Shown here piece after piece: positions 23,023-35,612 of a DNA stretch of 64,000 nt. Under the pieces are notes generated by a model. It was not told the DNA's origin. It ran no database searches and saw only the letters and a list, made by a program, of their open reading frames with translations. Origin of the DNA: Chelonoidis abingdonii (taxonomy: Eukaryota > Chordata > Testudines > Testudinidae). The stretch covers positions 144,401,429 to 144,465,428 of the forward strand of contig NC_133772.1 in NCBI RefSeq assembly GCF_003597395.2, in the 5' to 3' direction. A program made the translations under genes and the position numbers. Position 1 is the stretch's first letter, and every line of letters begins with the position of its first letter.

Positions 23023-23853
23023 CAGTGGCTCTCAAACTTTTCTTTTCCACGGACCACTTGAGAATTGCTGAGAGTCTCGGCAGTCCTCTTAATGATCTTT
23101 CCAAATGTTCTTTGTACCATTAGCTAACTAGTGTAAAGCGCTTCAGATAAAATTGCTATATAAAAAAAAAACCTTGATAATAATTAACTTTTTTTGTTCT
23201 ACAGATAAAAGCACATGACTCATATTTTCATATCAGTAGTTTTACCATTCAAATGCAATGGATGTGCCCTCTCTCCCCTTCTGTGGCAGCCCCCGAGCTA
23301 GGGCGGGGATGGAGGGGGTCTTTCCCCCGCCACAGAAGCCACAGAGATGGTGCTGGAAATGAGGGCCGTCTCTCCCCAGCAGCCGCAGCCCTGGAGCTGG
23401 GGAAAGTCACCTCTTTCTCTGGCCACCGCAGCCCTGCATGTCCCATATTCCCCCCTACCCCCTTTTCTCATCGCACTACCCCTTCCCACCTACCCGGTAC
23501 TGCCCCCAAGGCCGCCGCCTAGGGTGACCAGATAGGAAGTGTGAAAAATCGGGATGGGGGTGGGGGTAATAGGAACCTATATAAGAAAAAGCTCCAAATA
23601 TCGGGACTGTCCCTATAAAATTGGGACATCTGGTCACCCTACCACTGCCTCACCTTACATGTGCATCTTCTCCAGGGTCCAGGCACCTAATTAGTGGAGC
23701 CACGCCTGTGTGGCTCCACTAATTGGGTGGATGGTCCTTCATTCTCTTTTGTGCAGCCACCCAGATGTGTACCTTAGAGCGAACTATCCGCAGACCACCT
23801 GAATGGAGCTTGCGGACCACTGGTGGTCAACAGACCACAGTTGAGAACCTCTG
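23023..23853. mobile_element. hAT element with perfect 8-bp TSD, hosting a smaller hAT
   Basis: The ends are CAGTGGCTCTCAAAC on the left and GTTGAGAACCTCTG on the right (imperfect inverted repeats). The perfect 8-bp duplication GTTTAGAC lies at 23015-23022 and 23854-23861. The 831-bp body has an AT-rich left half and a GC-rich middle (23265-23520), with no transposase frame. A TAGGGTGACCAG element is nested at 23520-23641, so that family was active later. Confidence 0.9.
23520..23641. mobile_element. Miniature hAT element nested in a larger hAT
   Basis: The ends are TAGGGTGACCAGATAG and ATCTGGTCACCCTA. The adjacent 8-mers CCGCCGCC and CCACTGCC agree at 6 of 8 positions, consistent with an aged hAT duplication. 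It is 122 bp and non-coding. Confidence 0.85.
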
Positions 23854-23861
23854 GTTTAGAC

Positions 23862-26800
23862 TAATCCAGCTCTTCTGTCTCCCTTTTCAGTCTTTTTCCC
23901 ATTAACTTTTACTCTTAGAAGTTAATGTACCATTGTATGAACTTCTATAATGTTTTATAGTTGCAGTCACAATTCAGGTACATTTGTAGGCCCAACTGTC
24001 ACAACAGATCCCAACAGAGCTCTGTGCAAGCAAACCTTACAATCATGCTCTTGTTTGCTGGGTTTATTTTGGTGTTTGGCTTTCAAACCAATTCCCAAAG
24101 GTCTCATAAAGGAGATAGCAAGAAGGATGGTCGAAATTACAGATCTGGGGGCGAGTATAAAATGATGTCGTCCCATTGGAGCCGATGCATGGCTGACAAT
24201 GAAGTCAATGGAGAGACCCCAGCTGGGAATACAGCCCCTATCTCTTCTGCTCACCAGCACATGATAGGGATCCTTTTGATTGCTACCCCTTCACTGTAGG
24301 GTTTGTCTTACTTCTGTATGTATGCAGTACCCAGGCCAGTGGGGCCCAAATCCTAACTTGGATTGGCACTGCTAGAAAATATATATTAAAAACTTGCTGG
24401 TGTTAGGAAGTATGACCCCAGTTGGCTTAGGGAGCTATTCTCCTATCGTCAATCTCCATTCCTCCAGGTCTACCGGCACAGCAGAATCCAGTGGTACCAT
24501 TCTGATGCATGTGAGTCAAACTGGGAATGCTCCTTATAAGCATGCCAATTAATGGTCAAATTCTGGTACCTGTTTCCCCATTTAAATCAATAGGAGAATG
24601 CACAACCAATGTGGTTCTTCATGAATGTTTCCATTCTCCATCCCATTGCTTTCCATTCTTCGCCTCTTCTTTCTCCTTCCTCCTTTGGCTCAGTGGCACT
24701 GGTATCCCTTGCTAACTTCTGGCCACCACTGAGCCTGAGGCTCCTTTCACACTTGTTTTGACACCAGTATGACTGTTGACCCTGATCAGAAGCTGCATGG
24801 GATATGGCATGCACTTTCCATGGCAAATTATGAATTGAACAAAAAAAATCCTGGTAGGCCATTGCCAAACTGGGGAAACCATTAGAGGGGGAAGATACGG
24901 CTATTGAGAAAAGGAGATGTTTGGAAGCGGTGGAGTCAGCCAGCAGATCTGGGGATGGGAGTCAGCCACCTGCGGAAATAGTGTAAAGGGGTAGCCATCA
25001 TAGTGTGAGTGTGACATGACTAGATGTGGAGAGTGTGGGAGACTCCTTTGTTTGTCTGTTCTAGCCCCTTGTGGTGCCCTGGGTTATCTCCTCTCCTGCA
25101 CTGGAGATGAAGAGCTGCTGTGACTCCAGCACTAGGAGAGTTAGCAGAGCCAGTCCATGGGCTGAGTTTGAGGGGATGTACCTTGACACACCTGCAGATG
25201 GAGTGAGGCTCTGATCCACAGGAAAGGCCGCTAACCCTGAGACGAAGCTCCGGGGTGTCTGTTCTTTCCTCCCTCAGGCAGGAAAGAAGCTGTTTGGTAC
25301 CAGACACAACAGCAGGAGGGGAGCTGCCTCTGTATCCTCTTCCAGTAATTAATCGACATGGTTGTCTTCTTTCAGAGATCCTGCCTGTGTCATCTGTTCC
25401 GGTGACTCGCTTGCGCTAACCCATCAATAGGTGGAGTATGGGGCTGTGTAACAGTAAATCCTTACTGCTGCCCCCATGGTGGGAAAGGAACGGAGAATAT
25501 AGACACACCCCACCCCCCAGTACTTCTCAACTCCCACCCTTGAGCATCAGACCCATTCTCCACCCCACTCCCTGAAACAGATCAGCCCACTGCATGGCCA
25601 GCTTTGGTATCTTTCCAGGACTCTCCCAAGCAATTTGTAACCCGGCAGGATCCCAAATAAGGCCTACCCAAGCGTTGTTTAGTTTGACCATTGAAATGGC
25701 CCAGCCTTTAGCATGGCTGACTGGTAAGATATCAGATTTCTACATGGCTTGAACTGTCCCATTTCTAGCACCTTATTTCCGTGCACATGAAATATTTCAG
25801 AATTAGTGACTTTTTTTTTTCCCTTAAGGACGAGTGGTGAGAATTAATCCACAACAACCCTGATAAAGGGCGAAGAAGTTAATTGAAAAACATACTGAAA
25901 ACAGGGTGCTCGCTTCCTCTGAGTCTGGAATGGAAACACCAATACTGACAAATTCAAAAGTTGCTGCGGAGTTCAAACAAACTGGGCATATAAGCATGGC
26001 GATGGTGCAGAGAATCTCTGGGAAGGAGCCTGAGACACATGCTATGATGACTCAAATGTGATAGGAAGCTGACTGGAGCCTATGTCCTACCCAGGCCTTT
26101 TCAGCTAAGAGAACCCTTGAAACTTTTGGGCCTAGATTCTCCCAAGCTGGAGTAGCTTGCCGTGGAAGGATGATCTCGGTGGAGGGGCAGAGAGCAGCTC
26201 CCACACAGCCTTCCTTTCTATGGCTGGTAAGGATTATGGCCAGGGCGCCTTTCGCAGCAATGTGAACCTGGGCTGCTGTAACAGACGCTTGGACGGACCC
26301 ATTGCACAGCTAGCCCAGGAGCAGGTTAGGGTAAAGGTGGCTGTATGTCCCCTTTCTCTTCAGCCTGGAGCTGTGTGCTCCTTCGCCACACCAAGCCTCA
26401 GCACCTTTATCTAAATCAAGAATATTTCTGGATGACAAAGATAACGGGGGGTGAGGGGATTTAAGCAGGCTGCCAAACATGCCTTAAAAACACTGGCTGA
26501 GATATGTCTAGGTGTGCAAAAATCCAGGTTAGCACATGAAAATTTGTGTTTGTGTGCACTAGTTTGGATGTGGCATGTAAGAAGCGTTTGGTTTTTGTTT
26601 TTTTTTACGAGCACAGACAGATTCTCCCACAGATGTACTAGGCATCTTTGTAGATACCTGCTGAGAGTTTAGTTCCAAGTACAGAAAAATGTAGTGATTT
26701 ATTTCATCACGAGGAAGGAAAATGAGACAGTGTAATACAATGGGTCCAGTTCTGTGCCCTTGTGCAAGCCTGAGAAAATCACCTTGGCTTTGTAGGTGCA

Positions 26801-28780
26801 AATGTTAACATTGGCATTTGCAGATGTGTTTGTGTTTGAACTTTAAAGTGGGTGCACACGTGCTCACACCTGCGTTCTGCAGAGATAAGTATGTACTACA
26901 CACCCACAACTGCCTGGGGGGAGTTCTAACTGAAAATATATGCATCCTTTGGAGTATATAAAAAGAAATACTAAAAGGAATGCAATATGAAGACCACTGT
27001 CTTAACACAAAGCATATTCCCTAGTTTATTCCAAGCTCTCATGCATGTGGAAGTACTGTGCAGACTGTTAATGGCAGCATAAGAAGTCCTGTATCAAAAT
27101 AACAAGGCTCCTACTTTTGGTATTGTAAGGGGAGCAGACCAGATTTCCCACCAAGTTCAGGGCAGTATCATAATAGTTCTCCCTTTCTTGTTCTAAATTG
27201 GCTACAAGTCACTCCTTTAACTATCCATATGAAGCATGGTCGTAGCAGGTGGTAGGGCTGCGACATCCTGGGAGATAAAAGTAATAAGCTGTTCTCTGCA
27301 CAACCTCTCATTACAGAAGCCAACATCTGAGCTGGATACTTTGTAACTCTGCCCAATTAATTTTGTGCTCAGTGGCTTTTTCTGAATGCAGCTTCGAAGA
27401 TCTCCTAAGAAATTCATTCACTTTACAATATGTTTGGACTTCCTCCATCCAACATATCACATTTCCATAGTGCTAAAAATAAAAGAAACACACAACCCAC
27501 CCACACGTGGCCAGCTTTTCTGTAAATGTGCATGGAGAGCCAGGCTCCACTAGCAATCTGCAATGTGCGATACGGAATGTTTCACATGATTAATACATAA
27601 TCTGAAATGTTTCACGTTCTCAAAGGGGTTCACAGCAGGTAATAAATTATGTCACGAGTGCTCAGTTGACAGTTGGCACTATTGCACATTTCATCTGTGA
27701 CTATGAAATGCCAGTTTTTAGCTGTAACGGGAATGTAACATTTTGACATTGCCTTGCCCACTGAGTTCTCTCCAGTTTCCTTTTTGTGCCTTATGCCTGT
27801 AAGCTACAAAACAAATAACAGTGGAGCCTGTACTTACAGCATATGTATTTCAGTGTCTGGGAGAACCTTTATCACCTTGGAACGTTCTGTCGTGTTAGCT
27901 GCTGTAATGTGTGATTATAGGCTAATTCTGTTTTCCTGCGGTAAATGCCATGTACCTTACAAGTAGTCAGCGCTTCCCATTTCCTTGTGTCTCGCCATCA
28001 TTAGCCATCTCGTCAGTTCAGCCTAGCGAGACAAGGGTATATAACTCTCACCACTTCCAGCTGGGATTTGCAAAGGAGCACTAGAGTTGGGCTCTCACCC
28101 CCCATTCAGAGCCAAGGGGTTATGGGCACCTGTCTCCCTTATGCTCTTTTGAAAATCTCAGCCTGTGTCTGTGTGTATGCATGTGTGTGTATTACACAGA
28201 GCATCCTCGAGATGCAGTGTTGCTTGGACAAATAATTGATTCTGGGCCAAATTTCCCTGAACCTTACACCCCGTTTGTATGGGACACAGCATGGAGAGAG
28301 CGTCTTCCCTTGGGCTGCTGTTCTCTCTTTCAGGTGGAGGTGAGGGGAGGCAGGGAATGGATGGAGTCTTGACTTTGACTTCCACCAATCAATGCATGAA
28401 GGGAGACACAATCTGCACCAAGTACAGAGCTAGCACGGAATCCTTCCTCACCCCAAGAGGAACCATGAACCAGGCTGACACTCCGGAGCCCAAGCTGATC
28501 CTGGGTTTGCTCCTGGAGTAGCACAGCTGTGCATTACCTCTTACTAAGGGCTTGGAGCAAAGCCACCCCCTAGCTCTGGGAGAATTTATAAATCAAGTTT
28601 GCAATAAATATCTTTCTCTAGGGGCGACAAAAACTAATGGTCCTGTCTTTTATTTGTTCCCATGACATTATAATTAGACGCACATCATGTAATAACAGCC
28701 TGTAAAATATTGACTCCTGCTTAACCTTTGCTTATTGTGCCAGGCTGTCTACACCCTGCACTACAACTGAAGGGGTTATG
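23862..28780. other. Long low-copy stretch, no gene recognised
   Basis: About 4.9 kb without confident repeats. Open frames are short and overlap on both strands. A GT-rich tract lies near 28160-28190. An LTR-like phrase (GAGTTTAAAAGGGAGCC) appears just beyond, at about 28830. Confidence 0.4.
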
Positions 28781-28924
28781 GAGTGACTCTGGATCCAGGC
28801 AACCCCTCCAGCATGCTCCAACTGGAGGTGGAGTTTAAAAGGGAGCCAGACAGCCCAGAAGGGGCCTGACAAGGCGGGGAGAAGGAATTGCCCTAAGAAC
28901 TCCTCAGGAAGGAGGCTGCAGAAA

Positions 28925-29383
28925 CCTTCTCCACCCCTCCCCCCCCACGGCAGCTCCCCCTGGCCCGGGGAGCCATGGCGTCAGCTCCCCACTCCAGCTC
29001 ACCTCTGCTCCGCCTCCTGCCCGAGCATGCCATCGCCGCTCCGCTTCTCCCACCTCCCAGGCTTGTGGCACCAATCAGCTGTTTGGCGCCGCAAGCCTGG
29101 GAGGGAGAGAAGCAGAGTGGGGCAGCGTGCTCAGGGGAGGAGGTGGAGCAGAGGTGAGCTGGGGCAGGGAGTTCCTCTGTGTGCCGCCCCCCCCGCTTAC
29201 TTACTGCAGGAGGCCCTCCCCACGCCCCCCTGCCCCAGCTCCCTCCGCCTAAATTCTGATGATGATCGGGGCAGACAGAGATCCAGCTGCCGCAGTCGCT
29301 GCCAAAGGACCCGAAATGCTGCCCTTTAAATGCTAGTGCCCTAGGTGACCTCCTAGGTCGCCTAATGGGTTGCACCGGCCCTG
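28925..29383. mobile_element. GC-rich hAT-like repeat with one visible end
   Basis: The right end reads CACCGGCCCTG, the reverse complement of a CAGGGCCGGTG hAT-type terminus, preceded by the matching subterminal text CCTAGGTCGCCTAATGGG. The body is very GC-rich, with internal inverted phrases around the AGGCTTGTGGCAC / GCCGCAAGCCTGGG pair. No left terminus or duplication was found, so the left boundary is arbitrary. Long frames here reflect composition, not genes. Confidence 0.5.
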
Positions 29384-30034
29384 TTTCTCTTACTTCTAGA
29401 AGTGGGGAAAGGAGCTGTGTACTAATGGGAGAACCACTGATCACACACTCTGGATGACGTGGGTATCATTGGCTTTGTTTTCATTCACACTAAGTACTGA
29501 CCTGACCATAGTTGACTCTGTCTGGGAAATCCCTTCTCTGGAGGCAATCAGCTGCTTTGCAATTTTTTGCTTTAATTCCTGAGCAGGAGTGAAACTTTAG
29601 TGAGAGGTAACTGATGTTTGGGACAGCTTGTTAAGATGGCACAACCCCCAGTGCAGGACAATTGCCCGGCAGGACACTGAGTATAAACCATCCACATGCA
29701 GCATGAGGGGAATAGTGTGACAGAACCAGCTGCCTCTAAAAACCACACGTGCCTCTGTGTCAGCAGTGAAAGAGTCAAGGAATCTCATTGACACTGGCCA
29801 GGGAAAGAGGATCTCATAATTCAGGGCCACTGCACCCATATTTCCTCTCAGCTGGTCCAGAAGGACATCCAATCTCAGACTTCCAGCTCTGCAGTTGTTG
29901 CATCTCATGGGTGCCTTCAGCCTGTATTTCTCAGCACAGCCAGGCTGCCCAGGCACTACTGGTTGCTTTCTCTTCAGAGACTGGTAACAGAGTGATTGTC
30001 AACAGCTGTAGGTACCACACAGCTTGATATATTT
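29384..30034. other. Low-copy sequence ending in an AT microsatellite
   Basis: No gene was recognised. An (AT)n/GATA tract at about 30030-30066 precedes the LTR. Confidence 0.45.
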
Positions 30035-31116
30035 GATATATATATATATATAGATATAGATATAAAATGGGACCATATAGAATATAGTTTGCAACCAAGG
30101 TCCTGTAGTGGCACCAAATCCTATGTAAAAGGGGTCATGTAGGGTGTCTAAGACCAGGTTACGGGTTACTGGTTATGATTATGCTGTCTGTATGTCTGTA
30201 TCATTTTGTAGTTGAAGTTATGAATATTGGCTGTATACTGTCTATATTTCAAACTTGTGCTGTGTTACTGGGAAAGATCCCAGACAAGTGGGTGTTAGCT
30301 CTGCTTAGCCTGCTTGATGGCCCATTAAGGACCATCAGCTACACAATGACCCACTGAGAGGAGTCAAATATGCCTTGTGACTCAGCAGGGTGTGCGAAAC
30401 TGGCCCATGTGACTGCAGACTCCATTTTGCTGTAATTTCCACAGTAAGAAAAAGAGGTTCTTAACACCTGGAAAAGTCTATATAAGGCTGATGCCTCACC
30501 TCCATTTTGTCTTCAGTCCTGCTTCCTACCTGTGGAGGGACTTTGCTACAAACCGAAGCTCTACCACAAGGGACTGATGACCCATCCCAGTGGGGGATGT
30601 TCTCCAGAGACTTGATTTGAACCTGCAGTTTACTCCACACTGCTACAAGCCTGAACTAAGAACTTTGCCATTACTGTATGGAATTGATTCCATTTAACCA
30701 ATTCTAGCTCTCATCTCTACCTTTTCCCTTTATGAATAAACCTTTAGATTTTAGATTCTAAAGGATTGGCAACAGCGTGATTTGTGAGTAAATCTAATGC
30801 GTATTATTGACCTGGGTCTGGGCTTGGTCCTTTGGGATCGAGAGAACCTTTTTGTTTTACTGGGGTGTTGTTTTCATAACCATTATCCCCAGGAGAGTGG
30901 CACTGGTGGTGATACTGGGAGACTGGAGTGTCTAAGGAAATTGCTTATGTGACTTGCGGTTAGCCAGTGGGGTGAAACCGAAGTCATTTTTGTCTGGCTG
31001 GTTTAGTTTGCCTTAGAGGTGGAAAAACCCCAGCCTAGGGCTGTAACTGCCCTGTTTGAGCACTTGATCCTGAATTGGCACTCTCAGTTGGGTCACGCCA
31101 GAACCGCTTCGTCACA
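30035..31116 (+). mobile_element. LTR, about 1.08 kb, complete promoter and poly(A) signals
   Basis: A familiar turtle LTR reads left to right. TCTATATAAGGC (about 30477-30488) is the TATA region, and GAATAAACC with AATAAA at 30735-30740 is the polyadenylation signal. A long 3' segment ends GAACCGCTTCGTCACA at 31116. The left terminus is blurred by the AT tract and no clear duplication was found. There are no adjacent retroviral genes. Confidence 0.75.
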
Positions 31117-31343
31117 CTTCTCTTCCTAAGCAAGCCCACTGTATGCTTAATTACAGAGAAAACATATTAAACATGGTAAAATAACCTAAAGGCCTGCAAA
31201 TAAATGTACCAAAATTAACCCCTGCATCCTAACAGAGATTCTGGCAGAATTATCTCTTCAACATCACCCCATAGGGGAAACCTGGGGGTTACTGTTACCC
31301 TGGAATCTGCCATTCCTGCATGTACCCCAGAATTTGACATGAC

Positions 31344-31677
31344 TGCAGTCAGCCATTTTGATCCATTGGCAAGTGTGCACAAGACAAATGCCCACTTTTG
31401 TTCAAAAAAATGGGGTACAGGGGATCATGTGGGGGGTGAGCGGCAATGCCAGCTCCATGCAGGGGAGAGGCAGGGCTTGGGAGTGGAGCAAGCAGTGCTC
31501 AGGCGAGCAGTGACACAGCCCCATCCTCACACGGGGAGGGGGACTCGGGCCAGGCCAGCCCCATGTTGGTGGGGAGGGCTTGAACGAGCAGCTTGGGCCA
31601 GCCCCGCGCAAGGAGGGACAGGGCTCAGATTATCCCACCTGATGTCCCATTTTCCCTTTGGCTAATATGGTCATCGT
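31344..31677. mobile_element. Decayed hAT-like GC-rich element
   Basis: The right end AATATGGTCATCGTA and left end CAGTCAGCCATTTT are weak inverted repeats related to TAGGGTGACCATATT-type termini. The interior begins CAAATGCCCACTTTTGTTC and then becomes GC-rich. No target duplication is preserved. The frames inside are compositional. Confidence 0.45.
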
Positions 31678-32296
31678 AGCTCAAAACAAGCACACCTATG
31701 GCATGATTACTCCACCCTTTTACACAGCTCAGGGGTCTTTGCCCCCTGAAGCAAGTAATTAGCACTCAATGGCTCTCTTTCCCCAGGGCATATCTTCAGA
31801 AGGTTAGCTTAGAGGGGGACTCTCAAGATACTTCCTAGGAAATACACTTCATGTGTATTGCTGCAAAAAGACCTTTGGACTTCATCTTCCTTTCCAGAGA
31901 TTGCACTAATATTGTCTAAGGAAGTTCCATACAATCTCATGGTAGCTCCTCAACATTTGCATTTCTAAGACAATGTACCCCCAGCGTATTAACCCTAATT
32001 CAGTAAGGTTTAACTTTATTCAATAACTTTCATTAAGAATATTACAGGATATTGTCAGTTTCTCACAGCAGCAGCACAGCGGGTGGAAATTGCATTCATG
32101 TCCACTTCACAGTCACTTTACCCTACCTCAGTGGAGTGGAAAGGCATTAGTGCAAGTGAGAAGCAGGCCCCTTGTTTAAAGTGATTTTCTTGATGCAAAT
32201 CCACACAAACCCAGTGCCAGTCTCCCGTTCCTCAACCCCGTCTGAAGGGGAGAAGAAGAAGAACAGAGGGCACAGGACTGAAACACTCTTCCCGAG
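31678..32296. other. Low-copy sequence, no gene recognised
   Basis: No repeat ends and no coding signal were seen. Confidence 0.45.
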
Positions 32297-33359
32297 TCAT
32301 AGAGTCCAGCCCCAGGCTATCACAGGCACCTCCATGTATAATACCAGTCATAAACATGTCAAGTTCCATTTTTAAACTACTGAGGTTGTTTGCCCCACTG
32401 TTCCTATTGGAAGGCTGTTCCAGAACCTCACTCCCCTGGTGGCTGGAGACTATGATGGGGCGTCTGTCCCACACTGGCAGAAAAGGGGTTAAAAGCAGCC
32501 CTAGGAAGGCTGTGCAGGAGGCAGCCAATCACAGAAGGGCTTACAGGAGTAGCCAATCAGGGCTGGGCTGGCCCATATAAGAAGGGCTGCAAAACAGAGC
32601 AGTGAGCTTCAGAAGGAAGGACTGGCTGCCTTGCAGGCAGGAAACACCCTGGACAGAGCAGTGCTGCAGGCAGAGACCCTGAGAGCTAAAGGCAGCTCCT
32701 GGCAGACTGCAGAGATCTGTGGACTGAGGCCCTGATGAAGGGCAGGGAGGGTGCTGGAACCACTGAAGGGAGTGGCTGGACAGCAGACTGCAGGTCCCCC
32801 TGAAGGGGAGGAAACAGAGTATGGCATAGCCAGAGTGCAGTGACACTGATGAGGATGTCCTGGGAGTGATGTGGGTCCAGGAACGGAGGTGATAGCAGGC
32901 AAGACACCACCAGAAGAGGGTGCAATGCTAATTCACTGGGCAGCCAGCAGGAGAAGCCACAGTGGTGAGTCGCGTCTCATCACAGACACCTTCTTCTAAT
33001 TTCCAGCCTAAATTTATTTATGACCAGTTTATCCCCATTTGTTCTTGTGCCACCATTGTCCTTTAACTTAATAGTTCTTGCTAATTATGCCCTGCTGTGT
33101 TTATGGAGAGCAGTCACGTTCCCCCTCAACCTTCATTTGGCTAGGCTAAACAAGCCAAACTTTTCTAGTTTCCTTGCTTAAGGGAGGCCCTCCATTCCCC
33201 TGATTATCCTAGTAGCCCTTCTCTGCACTTGTTCCAGTTTGAACTCATCTTTCTTGAGCAGTGGAATTGTACACAGTATTTGAAACGTGTCCTTACCAAT
33301 GCCTTGTACCGTGTCATTAGCACGTCCCTATCTCTACTGGAAATACCTTGCTGGATACG
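32297..33359 (-). mobile_element. CR1 LINE 3' region, cut by an LTR and a hAT element
   Basis: CR1 wording on the minus strand runs through 32297-32450 and resumes at 32985-33359. The right piece encodes a broken reverse-transcriptase C-terminal segment (ISSRDRDVLMTRYKALVRTR). An LTR (32451-32984) separates the pieces, and a hAT element begins at 33368, so at least two insertions postdate the CR1. No intact frame survives. Confidence 0.85.
32451..32984 (+). mobile_element. Solo LTR in CR1, with two CCAAT boxes and TATA
   Basis: Its ends, TATGATGGGGCGTC and GCGTCTCATCACA, are near-inverted. The adjacent 5-mers GAGAC (32446-32450) and GACAC (32985-32989) match at 4 of 5. CCAAT boxes at 32525-32529 and 32553-32557 precede ATATAAG at about 32575-32581, a compact promoter layout. 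The CR1 text continues exactly across the insertion. There are no viral genes. Its right end reappears, in noisy form, at about 35690-35705 (see the artefact entry). Confidence 0.8.
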
Positions 33360-33506
33360 TCCTAGGACTGGGGTTGGCAACCTTTCTGCAGTTCTCTGCC
33401 GAGTCTTCACTTCTTCACTTTAACTTAAGGTTTCACGTGCCAGTGATACATTTTAACATTTTTAGAAGGTCTCTCTCTGTAAGTCTATAATACATAACGA
33501 AACTAT

Positions 33507-34031
33507 TGTTGTATGTAAAGTAAAAAAAGGTTTTCAAAATGTTTAAGAAGCTTCAATTAAATTAAAATGCTGATCTTACGTCACCGACCCACTCAGCCTG
33601 CTGCCGGCCTGGGGGTTCCGTTCACCTAGTTTGGCAATGAGCTGAGCAGGGCCTGCAGCTGGGACCCCAGACCAGCAGGGAGCTGAGCGGGGCCTGCGAC
33701 TGGAACCCCAGCTGGCAAAGGGCCGGTGGCCAGGACCCCAGACCAGCAGTGGGCTGAGCGGCTCAGCCTGTTGCTGATCTGAGGTTCTGTCCACTGGCTC
33801 CAGCCAGCCAGGGTCCCGGCTGCCAACCCTGCTCAGCCCGCTGCTGGTCTGGGATTCTGTCTGCCAGCCGGGGTCCCAGCCGCAGGCCCCACTCAGCCCA
33901 CTGCTGAACTAGGTGAATGGAGCCCCAGGCTGGCAGCAGGCTGAGTGGGTCGGTGACGTAAGATCAGCATTTTAATTTAATTGAAGCTTCTTAAACATTT
34001 TGAAAACCCTTTTTTACTTTACGTACAACAA
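33507..34031. repeat. Fold-back inside the hAT element
   Basis: Arm 33507-33631 (TTGTTGTATGTAAAGTAA ... TTCACCTAGT) is the near-perfect reverse complement of arm 33908-34031 (ACTAGGTGAATGG ... TTTACGTACAACAA). A GC-rich loop of about 275 bp lies between them, made of repeated GGGACCCCAGACCAGCAGGG-like phrases. Confidence 0.9.
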
Positions 34032-34369
34032 AAGTCCTGGCCCTGCCCACATACAGTGGGTACCTACCTTCTCCCTGGCTCGAGCCCATTCCTTTCCTCT
34101 CTCTGCACTGAGCTGAGAGTGGGAGTGCACTGAGCACAGAGTTGGGGGTGAAGGAGCAGGCTGGGAGTTGGGGTGCAGGGTCAGGCCAGGAGCTAGAATG
34201 AGGGAGGGAGCTTGGGGTTGGGAAGGAGGTTTGGGTGTGAAGCTTTTACCTGAGACAGCTCCCATTTGGTGCAAGGGGTACAGGTGGGAATGTAGGGGGA
34301 GGGTGCAGGAGCTCCCATTTGGTGCTCAGGGAGGGGGTGGGGATATGGGGGGGTGCAGGAGTCAGGGTC

Positions 34370-35587
34370 GCACACACACACCACCGCCCTCTGCCTGACT
34401 CCACTGCACCCTCCCCAACACCCCCGCCCTGTCCTGACTTCCCCTTGCCCCTGGACACCCCCCCCCCAACCCCAGCCTCTGTCCTGACCCTGCACCCCTT
34501 CACACACTCACCCAGCCTCTGCTGACCCCTGCCACTCACACACACAGCCTTGCCTGACCCTGAAGCCCTCACACACACCGCTTGCTCTTGCCCTGACCTG
34601 CAACCTCGACACACCCAGCTCTCTGCCCTGACCCCTGCACCCAGCCTTGCCTGACCTGCACCTCCACAAACACCAGCTCTGCCCTGACCCTGCACCCACC
34701 TCCCACACACACCGACAGCCCTCTGCCTGACCTGCACCCTCCACCACACTACAGCCCTCTGCCTTTGACCCCTGACCCCTTCACACCCAACCCAGCCTCT
34801 GCCTGCCCTGCAAGCCCTCCACACACACCCAGCTCTCTGCCCTGCCGCTGCACCCCCCGCCATCTGCCTGACCTGCACCCCCCACTCCCCACCCAACACC
34901 GCCAGCCTTGCCTGACCCCTGCAGCCCTCCAACACCCCGCCCTCTGCTTGCCCTGCCCCTCCACAACACCCATCTCTGCCTGACCTGCCCTCACCTCTGA
35001 CCCTGCCCCCCCCAACACCCAGCCCTCTGCCTGACCCCTGCACCCCCCCACCCCAGCCTCTGCCTTGACCCTGCACCCCGTCCCCACGACCCCAGCCCTT
35101 GCCTGCCCTTGCACCGCTCCCACACCCATCCTCTGCCTTGACCCCTGCCCCTGCTCACCCACCCGCCTGACCTGACCTCTCACGACCCGCGCCTCTGCCC
35201 TGACCCTGCACCACCACACCACCCCACCGCTCTCTGCCCTGACCCTGCACCACCCCACACACACCAGCCCTCTGCCTCACACACACCCTCAGCCCTCTGC
35301 CTGACCCCTGCACCCCTCCCAAACACGCCCCCTGCCCTGACCTCCCCTCCCCCACCAACCCAGCCCCCGCCCGGGGCCCCCCCCCCCTACGCATACCCCC
35401 CCTCTGCCTGACCCTGCACCCTTCCCCACACACCGCAGCCTTTTGCTGCCCTGACCCCTCACACACCCGCCATCTGCCCTTACCCTTGCACCCTCCACAC
35501 ATACCCAGCTTTGCCTGACCTTGCCCCCCACAACCGCCCCTTCTGACCCTGCACACAAAGCCAGCCTCCCACACCTGGGACTCTTCT
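34370..35587. repeat. Noisy C-rich minisatellite, strand-flipped
   Basis: Roughly 28 irregular units of about 40-45 bp of the form CCCTCTGCCTGACCCTGCAC plus CACACACCCAG. The same unit occurs in clean form at 37165-37360, but on the opposite strand. At about 34366-34372 the sequence switches abruptly from the G-rich to the C-rich strand. Indel-like irregularity is high. The glycine- and arginine-rich frames here are artefacts of composition. Confidence 0.85.
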
Positions 35588-35612
35588 NNNNNNNNNNNNN
35601 NNNNNNNNNNNN
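35588..35612. other. Assembly gap of 25 N
   Basis: Exactly 25 undetermined bases. The sequence on both sides is of visibly poorer quality than the rest of the window. Confidence 0.99.

Noticed and set aside
23253..23535. Overlapping proline- and arginine-rich frames on both strands
   Set aside because: They sit in the GC-rich middle of the hAT element at 23023-23853 and are compositional.
28893..29444. 183-codon minus-strand open frame
   Set aside because: It coincides with a GC-rich hAT-like repeat with a visible terminus. Overlapping frames on the plus strand are similarly long, and no domain is recognisable.
34246..35076. Long glycine- and arginine-rich minus-strand open frame of 276 codons
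   Set aside because: It lies in a degenerate G/C-rich minisatellite in a low-quality assembly region. All frames there are long because stop codons are rare, and the repeat unit length is not preserved in frame.
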